The notes beneath the pieces are model-generated. The model did no database searches and was not told the DNA's origin. It saw only the letters and a program-made list of their open reading frames with translations. Shown here one piece after another: positions 1 through 6,505 of a DNA stretch of 10,290 nucleotides; the first letter of the stretch is position 1; every line of letters begins with the position of its first letter. Origin of the DNA: DASYAN01 sp036501345 (GTDB taxonomy: Bacteria > Chloroflexota > Ktedonobacteria > Ktedonobacterales > Ktedonobacteraceae); NCBI GenBank assembly GCA_036501345.1, contig DASYAN010000403.1, positions 1 to 10,290 on the forward strand. Reading direction: 5' to 3'. The position numbers were made by a program, and so were the translations under genes.

Positions 1-106
1 CATTATCCACCGTCCTGCATCTCGTGGTTCACTCGATCGTTCTCCAAAAGTTGCACAGTACTTTCCATCAAGTAATTTATCACATAAAAATTTAAATAGC
101 CGCTTT

Positions 107-1795
107 ATGGATCAAGTTGCAAATCAATCGAGCGATTTATCTCCATCAGTAGGGACCCGCTTTACCATGTCAACTGATACTGTGCATCATTTGGATATCG
201 CGTCAGTTGATACTGTGCACCATTTGGATATCGCGTCAGCTGAAAGTATATCAAACGTCCAGAGAACCAGCCGCTCGGTTGTGACTCAACTGCTGTCGTG
301 GAGCATTGCTATTCCACTTATCTTTCCAATGACTGCCCTCCTGACTCGCTATCTCGGTCCAATCCAGTACGGTGAGTACAGCTTAACTTTTCCCTTCTTA
401 ACTGTCTTTGCTCTATTAAGTGGAACCGGTATGGACCCATTGGTCATCCGCCAACTCAGTCGCCAACCACGTCGCGCATGGAGCGAGACACTCAGCTATG
501 CTGTGGGAACACGGGCTGTCTCTACATTGCTGAGTATAGGTCTAGCCCTGATCACTGCGTGGCTATTGCCAATTGGTGTAGAGCAGCGTTCGCTGTTCCT
601 GATAGGCTGTTTCTCACTGTTGTTCAGTTTTTCTTTTAATGGCCTGAGGATTATCTACTCCCATGGTTTCAGAGCTGAGCAGAGAGTGGGGCTGCTTGCG
701 CTACTTGAGACTAGCAATCGAGTAATCACAGCTGGTCTCATTGCCTTGATTGTCTGGTTGCATTATCCGCTACTGTGGGCTTATGTGTTGCTGGTCTATT
801 CTGATTTACCTATGTTCTTGATACAGCTTCTATATGCTAGCAGGCGTTATGGTATTCGCATGCGTTTTAGTCTGACACGCTTCCGCAAACATATGTGGGA
901 AAGTCTGCCACTACTGGGACATAATGCATTGACACTGTTGACCGGACAAATTGATATATGTATATTGATGGTGGTTTCAGGACCAGCTAGTGCTGGTATC
1001 TATGCCCTGGCTTCGCGTATCACTGATCCACTCATCTCAATCGCTTTTGCCTACGTCAATGGACTCTATCCATTATTATGCACGAGCTTTGATGGGGGAC
1101 GAGAACGCTTCGACCGAGTTTGTTATAAGGCAACACGCCTGCTAGCTCTAGCCATTATTCCATTAGCAGTTTGTGTAAGTACGCAAGCGAGCATCCTCGT
1201 GAACTTACTGGGTGGACAACGTTTTGCGGCTGCTACCATTGCCGTACAGCTACTGATGTGGACTATGGTGTTCACTTTCTTCAACCAGTTGGGGGAGCGG
1301 ATATGCACAGCAGCAAATATAGAGCGTAAGGTGCCAATGGTGACCATTGTTTCAGCAACTGTCAATCTTGTGCTCAACGTGGTGCTGCTGCCGCACTGGC
1401 AGATTCTGGGAGCGAGTCTGACGGCATTGGTCAGCGAAGCAGTAGGACTGAGCCTATTTGCCATACAGCTCAGACAGCATATCCGTCTATGGCCAACGGC
1501 ACGGATGCTGTGTCTGGTTCTCTTGAGCAATCTACCATCGCTTGCACTTTTACTCTGGCAACACCGCATTCCACCCCTGTTGTCCCTGCCTCTGGCCCTA
1601 TTATTGACTATCGCCGGATATTTAACGACACGAACTCTCTCTTTCAGGGATATGAGGCAGATGAGCCATCTCTTGCTCGCCAGATCGAGAACTGGTGACA
1701 GGAAGATGGTCCGCAGCGATATGCGAGAACTAGGAGAACAGGAGTGGCATATTGCCGATCAGGCTACACTCATTCTGCCAAGAGTGCAAATCTAG
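107..1795 (+). CDS. Polysaccharide/O-antigen flippase (Wzx/MOP-type), left end uncertain
   Basis: This is an integral inner-membrane protein predicted to flip lipid-linked oligosaccharide units to the outer face during surface-glycan assembly. It has about 12-14 hydrophobic segments between residues 58 and 510 (for example 62-80, 92-105, 138-155, 162-178, 205-230, 345-368, 376-392, 412-428, 467-484 and 488-505). It carries the flippase-type motif YLGPIQYGEYSL (82-93) in the first loop, a QID...GIYALA region (281-302) and a basic, soluble C-terminus. Residues 1-57 are polar and hold an 11-residue tandem repeat. The first ATG is at 107, but this frame is open without a stop to position 2, so the true start may lie outside the window. 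Another candidate is the ATG at 167, with a weak AGGGA upstream. No strong ribosome site precedes 107. The neighbouring glycosyltransferase supports the role. The family call is firm; the substrate is unknown. Confidence 0.88.
   Translation: MDQVANQSSDLSPSVGTRFTMSTDTVHHLDIASVDTVHHLDIASAESISNVQRTSRSVVTQLLSWSIAIPLIFPMTALLTRYLGPIQYGEYSLTFPFLTVFALLSGTGMDPLVIRQLSRQPRRAWSETLSYAVGTRAVSTLLSIGLALITAWLLPIGVEQRSLFLIGCFSLLFSFSFNGLRIIYSHGFRAEQRVGLLALLETSNRVITAGLIALIVWLHYPLLWAYVLLVYSDLPMFLIQLLYASRRYGIRMRFSLTRFRKHMWESLPLLGHNALTLLTGQIDICILMVVSGPASAGIYALASRITDPLISIAFAYVNGLYPLLCTSFDGGRERFDRVCYKATRLLALAIIPLAVCVSTQASILVNLLGGQRFAAATIAVQLLMWTMVFTFFNQLGERICTAANIERKVPMVTIVSATVNLVLNVVLLPHWQILGASLTALVSEAVGLSLFAIQLRQHIRLWPTARMLCLVLLSNLPSLALLLWQHRIPPLLSLPLALLLTIAGYLTTRTLSFRDMRQMSHLLLARSRTGDRKMVRSDMRELGEQEWHIADQATLILPRVQI
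171..236 (+). repeat. Two-copy 33-bp tandem repeat in the flippase N-terminus
   Basis: Units 171-203 and 204-236 match at 30 of 33 positions. A partial third copy begins at 237 (CAGCTGA against CAGTTGA). The unit is in frame (11 codons) and encodes DTVHHLDIAS plus one variable residue, twice in a row. It lies in the non-membrane leader of the flippase, ahead of the first hydrophobic segment, so copy number could vary without breaking the gene. Confidence 0.9.
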
Positions 1796-1862
1796 TGCAA
1801 TATTCTCAAATCTGAATGGAATAGAAAAGGTTGTATTGATGAATATGAAATGAGGAGGTATC

Positions 1863-3380
1863 ATGCGCATCCTTTTTGACTTGCTTATTGCAGAGCAACA
1901 GTGTGGCAACGCTCTCGTCTCCATACGCGAAATGCTCAGTATAGTTGCAAGCAGTGCTCAGGAGCACGAGTACATTCTAGTCACAGGACGGCCAAAAGAC
2001 TATTGGAGGCAGGCAGATATGCCAAATGTCTGTGTGTACCCATTGAAGCTAGAGTCAAAGAATGGAGGTTTGCTGCAGCACCAGTTACGATTTCCCGGTG
2101 TGCTGCACCGCCTCCGACCGGATGTACTACATGTGCCAGATGGTATGGCTCTTATTGGTTGGCATGGGCCGCTCATCATAAGCCTTCACGATACCTCATG
2201 GTTGGATGGACAAGATCAGTCACTGCCCACCTATGTTAAGTACCAGCGTTATCTATTTCGGGAGAGCATGCAGCGGGCTCACGCGGTTCTCGTTGCATCC
2301 GAACAAACTTATACGGCACTGGTTTCTGATTGGTCAATCGAAAAACAGCGTGTCCAGCTTATTGAGGAGAAAGCAGATGGTAAAATCATCCCCCTGATCT
2401 ATCAGGCTGTTTATGAAGGCAAGCAACTCAGTACACTACTTACTGACGGTGCTCGGTCCAAGTTAGCATTTAACGGTAGTAACTTGTCACAAGCAGGAAG
2501 TCATCAGCCAAGTGTCAGTATCATTATTCCTGTTTCACAACCAGTAAAGGCGGAGCAGGTATTGTATGCACTTAGCAAGCAAAAGTATGGAGGCAAGTGT
2601 GAAACGATCATTGTTGGGCCATCGGTGGAAGCTATCGCACGACACTGGTCTGTCAGGGCAGTAAACACGACGCTGCTGGAAAAGCCTGGCAGAAGTCGCA
2701 ACCTTGGTGCAACCCATGCCAGAGGGGATATATTCTTATTTCTAGATGACGACATTGTCGTAGCGGAAGATTGGGTTGCTCAGAATGTGCATGCGCTCCA
2801 GCAACCAAGTGTAGGTGTGGTCGGAGCACGAGTGATTGGCAAGTCAGACGCCTTCTTTGCCCGTTGTATCGACTTTACAAACTTTGGATATTATCAGTCT
2901 AAACACCGATATAGCGGTCCCGTCGCTTCTGCAAGTCTGGGGGTGCATAAAGTACTCTTCCAGCGAATAAATGGCTTTGACGAAATGTTAAGCTCTGGCG
3001 AAGATATCGACTTTTGCCACCGTATTCAGCGGCAGAGCTATCACACGTGCTACCGACCGGAAATCACAGTTATTCATGATCACCGACGTGACACACTGGA
3101 TGCATTGCTCCGCTATAACTATACTCGTGGCTTAGCAAGCGGACTGACAACGAAGATACGTTACCGAAATAGCGGATTAAAGAATTTTCTGCTCTATTAT
3201 GCACGTTTCCCGCCACTTTTCTTGCTACTACTACCAATAATTGCATTGATGGCTACGCTTCATATAGTCATGGTAAATCTCAGAGATCATAAGCCAGTGC
3301 TGCTCTATGCACCATTTATCTTGTTAGGGAAGCTGGCGTATGAGTATGGCGTTTTGGTGAGGCTGCTGAAGGATGGATGA
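1863..3380 (+). CDS. Membrane-anchored family-2 glycosyltransferase with a GT-B-type N-terminal half-domain
   Basis: This protein probably adds a sugar to a lipid-linked glycan at the cytoplasmic membrane. The C-terminal part is a GT-A, family 2 fold. It starts at VSIIIPV (218-224) and contains GRSRNLGATHARGD (276-289), the metal/nucleotide-binding DDD (295-297) after FLFL, a GFDE segment (371-374) and the acidic GEDID motif (379-383) typical of the catalytic region. Two hydrophobic stretches follow (450-471 and 478-497). Residues 1-167 look like the acceptor half of a GT4/GT-B enzyme: MRILFDL, RPDVLHVPDG (85-94), LIISLHD (104-110) and AHAVLVASE (139-147). The sugar-nucleotide half of that fold is absent. 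The start is well supported by GAGGAGG at 1852-1858. The gene follows the flippase by 67 bp, and its stop overlaps an ATG at 3377 (ATGA). The GT2 assignment is firm; donor and acceptor are unknown. Confidence 0.9.
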   Translation: MRILFDLLIAEQQCGNALVSIREMLSIVASSAQEHEYILVTGRPKDYWRQADMPNVCVYPLKLESKNGGLLQHQLRFPGVLHRLRPDVLHVPDGMALIGWHGPLIISLHDTSWLDGQDQSLPTYVKYQRYLFRESMQRAHAVLVASEQTYTALVSDWSIEKQRVQLIEEKADGKIIPLIYQAVYEGKQLSTLLTDGARSKLAFNGSNLSQAGSHQPSVSIIIPVSQPVKAEQVLYALSKQKYGGKCETIIVGPSVEAIARHWSVRAVNTTLLEKPGRSRNLGATHARGDIFLFLDDDIVVAEDWVAQNVHALQQPSVGVVGARVIGKSDAFFARCIDFTNFGYYQSKHRYSGPVASASLGVHKVLFQRINGFDEMLSSGEDIDFCHRIQRQSYHTCYRPEITVIHDHRRDTLDALLRYNYTRGLASGLTTKIRYRNSGLKNFLLYYARFPPLFLLLLPIIALMATLHIVMVNLRDHKPVLLYAPFILLGKLAYEYGVLVRLLKDG

Positions 3381-3469
3381 GGAGTAGCTTCGTATCCAAG
3401 TTTCTTAATTACAATCTTACGGAAGGTACAATAGTACATGTATACCCATTTAAGGAAGCAGGTACAAGT

Positions 3470-4063
3470 ATGAACAGAGAAGAGTTAGAAATGTTACTCA
3501 CTGAACTGGATGAAGCTCTTGTTCAGGCATTCCCTGGACCTGAGCCCATGCGTGTCCTCGTTGTAGGCGGAGCATGCTTGCTGTTTACAGGCACTACAAC
3601 TAGGCCAACGCAGGATATTGATGTAATTGTAACTGACCTGTTTGGGACTGGTGAGGCAAGCCTAGTCTACAATCTTACAAAAACGACACGTAAGGTTAGA
3701 AAGATTATTGAAGGGATTGGGAAGAGCCACGGCCTTTATAAGGATGAGAAGATGTTCCTGAATGACGATTGCGCACCCTTCCTCATCGAGCTTGGACCGA
3801 TCCCGCCTGCTCGTTTGTTACGGGAATATCGCAAGTTGACCCTCTATATTCCCGATGACCTGTCTTATATCCTGGCGTGTAAACTAATTGCTGGTCGTGC
3901 TAACAAGGATTTTGGAGACATTGCCGTACTCCGCAAGCTACTCAACGTTTCTACGCGAGAGCAAGCCAGGGATATAGTGAGCCGCTTCTTTCCTGATCAC
4001 ACGCTTCAGGAGTTCTATGACTTGGCAAAGAATCTGGATGAGATCTTTAGGGGAGAGCAATAG
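3470..4063 (+). CDS. DUF6036/AbiEii-like nucleotidyltransferase
   Basis: This is a small soluble protein of the polymerase-beta-like nucleotidyltransferase superfamily. Residues here count from the ATG at 3470 (197 aa). After a helix rich in E and L comes LVVGGACLLF (30-39, the GG signature), then RPTQDIDVIV (45-54) supplying the paired aspartates D49 and D51. Further on, ACKLIAGRANKDFGD (136-150) resembles the K...R..KD..D motif of AbiEii/DUF6036 proteins. Members of this superfamily include toxins that modify tRNA or nucleotides; that role is inferred here. The frame also permits a start at 3377, overlapping the previous stop as ATGA. I prefer 3470 because the family normally begins shortly before the first helix, AAGGAAGCAGGT lies just upstream, and the extra 31 residues look unlike a domain. 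A -10-like TACAAT (3427-3432) could give an independent promoter. The probable partner is the next gene. Confidence 0.78.
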   Translation: MNREELEMLLTELDEALVQAFPGPEPMRVLVVGGACLLFTGTTTRPTQDIDVIVTDLFGTGEASLVYNLTKTTRKVRKIIEGIGKSHGLYKDEKMFLNDDCAPFLIELGPIPPARLLREYRKLTLYIPDDLSYILACKLIAGRANKDFGDIAVLRKLLNVSTREQARDIVSRFFPDHTLQEFYDLAKNLDEIFRGEQ

Positions 4064-4068
4064 CAATA

Positions 4069-4124
4069 TGCTCCTCTGTGTGGTATGCTGAGCGTGATAG
4101 GTATTCTGACTGCATAGAGGAGTA
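4069..4124 (+). promoter_or_regulatory. Hairpin that can sequester the ribosome site of the 4131 gene
   Basis: TGCTCCTCTGTG (4069-4080) can pair with CATAGAGGAGTA (4113-4124) in RNA as a 12-bp stem with two G-U pairs and a 32-nt loop. The right arm contains the Shine-Dalgarno sequence AGAGGAG (4116-4122) of the 4131 gene. The left arm overlaps a possible 7-codon reading frame, ATG at 4068 to TGA at 4089-4091, preceded at some distance by GGGGAG. No T-run follows, so this is not a standard terminator. Translation-dependent opening is an inference. Confidence 0.5.
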
Positions 4125-4130
4125 ACAGGC

Positions 4131-4670
4131 ATGCACTTTGAATTTCAGACCCTAGCACGCGCCTATAGAGAACTAAGTGAAGGTGAGACGTTTAGAGTAG
4201 CAATTGGCAATTTCATGAACTGTTTCTTTCTCTACAATGTTAGATCGAGGCAGGCGTTGTTGGACGAGCCAATTGTGATGCCAGAAAATCCTACGGAATT
4301 TCAGTATCAGTGGGCAGCGTTTTGTGCAGGGGCCGCCGAGTATCTGGCAGAGAGGTATGATCTGAACATACCAGATTGGGCAATGAACCCTGCATATACA
4401 CTGCCAGAACCATGGTGCAGTATTCCTGAGGCCAATGACTACCTACTAGCGACCTGTCAGGAGAGTTCGCCAGAGCCATTCAAGAGAAGAGGAGTGTTGT
4501 GCACCGATAGAGTTTTCAGTAACGCACATCCCTCTTCTAAAGAGCCTGGGAATTGGCAGGACAGGCGCAATCGGCTCGTGCAGGGGCTTGCCAAAATGCC
4601 GCCAGAGGAGCGTGAAGCATTCATTACCCGCTATAATGCGCGAGTCCCCTCTTGGATGCGCATTGCTTGA
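4131..4670 (+). CDS. Uncharacterised protein paired with the nucleotidyltransferase, possible toxin-antitoxin partner
   Basis: This is a soluble 179-residue protein with no signal peptide or membrane segment. It opens with a helical region (1-45). There follow an alanine-rich helix WAAFCAGAAEYLAE (61-74), PDW (81-83), LPEPW (91-95) and a PEPFKRRGVL segment (115-124) that resembles the FRRRNIFV-type ending I associate with small proteins encoded beside DUF6036 nucleotidyltransferases. The C-terminal 40 residues are basic and helical, ending in VPSWMRIA. The start is clear: AGAGGAG (4116-4122) sits 8 nt before the ATG. The gene follows the nucleotidyltransferase by 67 bp on the same strand, so the two probably share a transcript. 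The arrangement suggests an antitoxin or regulator of the nucleotidyltransferase, but no catalytic or DNA-binding motif is visible, and this is inference only. Confidence 0.7.
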   Translation: MHFEFQTLARAYRELSEGETFRVAIGNFMNCFFLYNVRSRQALLDEPIVMPENPTEFQYQWAAFCAGAAEYLAERYDLNIPDWAMNPAYTLPEPWCSIPEANDYLLATCQESSPEPFKRRGVLCTDRVFSNAHPSSKEPGNWQDRRNRLVQGLAKMPPEEREAFITRYNARVPSWMRIA

Positions 4671-4751
4671 AGGTCCTGAATGTTGCTTGCGATAAGAATG
4701 TGTTCTTCTGGCTTTACCCTCTGAATTTAGGGTTGCGGTTATAGCCTTTGG

Positions 4752-4769
4752 ATGGGTCATTCGACCCAT
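4752..4769. terminator. Short hairpin between convergent genes, weak terminator candidate
   Basis: ATGGGTC (4752-4758) and GACCCAT (4763-4769) form a perfect 7-bp stem with a four-base loop in the 154-bp gap between the two convergent gene sets. A weaker 5-bp stem, ACCCT (4716-4720) with AGGGT (4729-4733), lies nearby. Neither is followed by a convincing T-run on either strand, so bidirectional termination is only suggested by the position. Confidence 0.35.
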
Positions 4770-4824
4770 ATTCTATGATGAGCGTGACTTCTTCGGTGAG
4801 ATTAATTATCCAGAGTGCTAACTC

Positions 4825-6498
4825 TTATCTATTTCCAGTGCAGTCCGCTATGATTGTGCTTAGAAGAGATATAACCTCTTCATCTTTCATTCCGGGACAC
4901 ATGGTAACTGCTCCAAAGCGAAAGTGACTGCGATACTCTGGATGAAATAGTCTTGCAGGCATCTTTAAATCCTTCCATCCAGTGTTTGTTGTATATGTAT
5001 CTGGTGTTATCAGATAAGCTCCGTTAATGATTCTCTTGATATCATGCTCCTCTGCTCCATCTTGACAAACCAGAGCATCTCTATACATATGGATAGAGGA
5101 AAGGGCATCATTCAAACCTGCTTCAACACGATATTTGGCATCCAGCACTATCAAGATTTTTTGTTTATCATTGGGTGTTAATGATTCTATGGTAAAGTCT
5201 GGCCGCATATACCTGCTGTATGTTCCACGCCCATCCCGCTCAATCCAAAACTCTTTATAAGTTCTTTGGAAGCATAACTTTAGTTGCTCTCCAAAATCGA
5301 AACATACTTGGCTTGGAGAGATGACAATGGCTCGGCCATTCATTGCAAACAGAGAGTCTGGTTTGAACATAGATTCAGGAAACATGATCAAGGCAGCTCG
5401 CGCAAGACGTAAAAATGCCCATACTTCATAGAGATCATATGTTCTTGCCAGCGGTACCTGAAGGAAATCTCCTATAATATTGGCGATACCTTGCTGAAAA
5501 TTGTTGTATATTGATAGAAATTGGCCATAAGCGGGAATACGCTGATAGATTTGTGTAGCGTAGATTGGTTGCTTGATATCCTGTACTTCAGTAAATAAGG
5601 GAAGCTTCAAGAGCGAATTAAGCCTTCTTGACATTTCCCTGCATCGCAATGACCACTTTCTTTGGTGAACTGATAGTTTATTATCCTCTGTTCGCCTCTC
5701 TGCTAATAGATCTGCAACCAGCGAGAGCCAGGATGACCACGATTTTAGTGCAGATTTCATATCTCTGTGTTCACGAATATCAAGGCCAAGCGTTTTACGA
5801 GCTTTGTAAATCCTTTCTGGTATTCGACCTTCCAGTACCTTAGGAAGACAATTTTGCACTCCCTGTACCTGGATGATTTTTCCATTTGCAAAAGATTTAA
5901 TTAACTCAGCTGGAGTGAGTTGAGTGACTTTGTGAAAAGGGACAGTATCAATAGTAGATCGCAAGATACGCACAGGATTTTTATCAATGGAGCGTATCAC
6001 CGTTTCAAGCTTGTTGACTTGCGATCTCAAAAATTCTAAACGAGCTATAGGAGGAGAATGAGCAGCATTTCCTTTGGAAACACGAAACTTATAGCTAGAA
6101 AGAGAAAGTAATGCAAATGTGTCATCCAGAATTTGTCGTACCATAGTATCGAATTGTTCACGCGTAAGTTTCCTTTGATCAGGGTCTGTCACTAGTATTT
6201 TACGTATCGCATTTCCTGGACGTTCAAGCTGTATCAGTATTTCCACTTCCCCTGCATGAAACTCTACATTCCATTCCCATTGCACTCTAAGGGGTGTGTC
6301 TAGAATATCACGTCTTAATCTCTGATCATCTATGAACAAATGAGCTTTGAGTGGATCAGTTGGGTTTCTAAGCTCGAATATATATGTTCTATTTTCCTGA
6401 ATTGCTCCAGGATCGCATGCACACGCTTCAGGCCAAATAGTACATACTTCCCGCATGGATGCTAAGGGGTCGAGTAAAACAATTTCTGGTTCTCCCAT
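4825..6498 (-). CDS. DUF2357 / PD-(D/E)XK (DUF524-type) nuclease, McrC-like restriction subunit
   Basis: This is the predicted nuclease subunit of the restriction operon. The N-terminal two thirds (roughly 35-340) match the style of DUF2357: beta-rich at first (TYIFELRNP 38-46, EILIQLERPG 86-95), then helical. The C-terminal third is a PD-(D/E)XK fold of the DUF524/PDDEXK_7 kind, with LYEVWAFLRL (356-365, probable catalytic E358), RPDFTI (432-437, D434), ILIVLDAKYR (448-457, D453 and K455) and the conserved MYRDAL helix (471-476). All expected catalytic residues are present. Homologues are usually encoded beside McrB-like NTPases, as here: the upstream NTPase stop is 7 bp away, so translation is probably coupled (only a weak AGGC lies before the ATG). 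By analogy with McrC it would join the NTPase ring and cut DNA. It ends in the convergent gap. Which DNA it cuts cannot be seen from the sequence. Confidence 0.87.
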   Translation of the reverse strand: MGEPEIVLLDPLASMREVCTIWPEACACDPGAIQENRTYIFELRNPTDPLKAHLFIDDQRLRRDILDTPLRVQWEWNVEFHAGEVEILIQLERPGNAIRKILVTDPDQRKLTREQFDTMVRQILDDTFALLSLSSYKFRVSKGNAAHSPPIARLEFLRSQVNKLETVIRSIDKNPVRILRSTIDTVPFHKVTQLTPAELIKSFANGKIIQVQGVQNCLPKVLEGRIPERIYKARKTLGLDIREHRDMKSALKSWSSWLSLVADLLAERRTEDNKLSVHQRKWSLRCREMSRRLNSLLKLPLFTEVQDIKQPIYATQIYQRIPAYGQFLSIYNNFQQGIANIIGDFLQVPLARTYDLYEVWAFLRLARAALIMFPESMFKPDSLFAMNGRAIVISPSQVCFDFGEQLKLCFQRTYKEFWIERDGRGTYSRYMRPDFTIESLTPNDKQKILIVLDAKYRVEAGLNDALSSIHMYRDALVCQDGAEEHDIKRIINGAYLITPDTYTTNTGWKDLKMPARLFHPEYRSHFRFGAVTMCPGMKDEEVISLLSTIIADCTGNR

Positions 6499-6505
6499 GT
6501 TTTGC

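Noticed and set aside
171..236. Repeat considered as part of a CRISPR array
   Set aside because: There are only two directly adjacent copies without spacers, they are in frame with the flippase, and no cas gene is present.
1123..1569. Minus-strand frame of 148 codons
   Set aside because: It is antisense to the flippase; composition is typical of a shadow frame and no motif is present.
3377..3469. Longer nucleotidyltransferase starting at the ATGA overlap
   Set aside because: The 31 extra residues look unlike the family and a plausible ribosome site precedes 3470. The overlap start is not excluded, but is second choice.
4446..4769. Minus-strand frame of 107 codons reaching into the convergent gap
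   Set aside because: It is mostly antisense to the 4131 gene, which has a strong ribosome site; the reverse product has no recognisable features.
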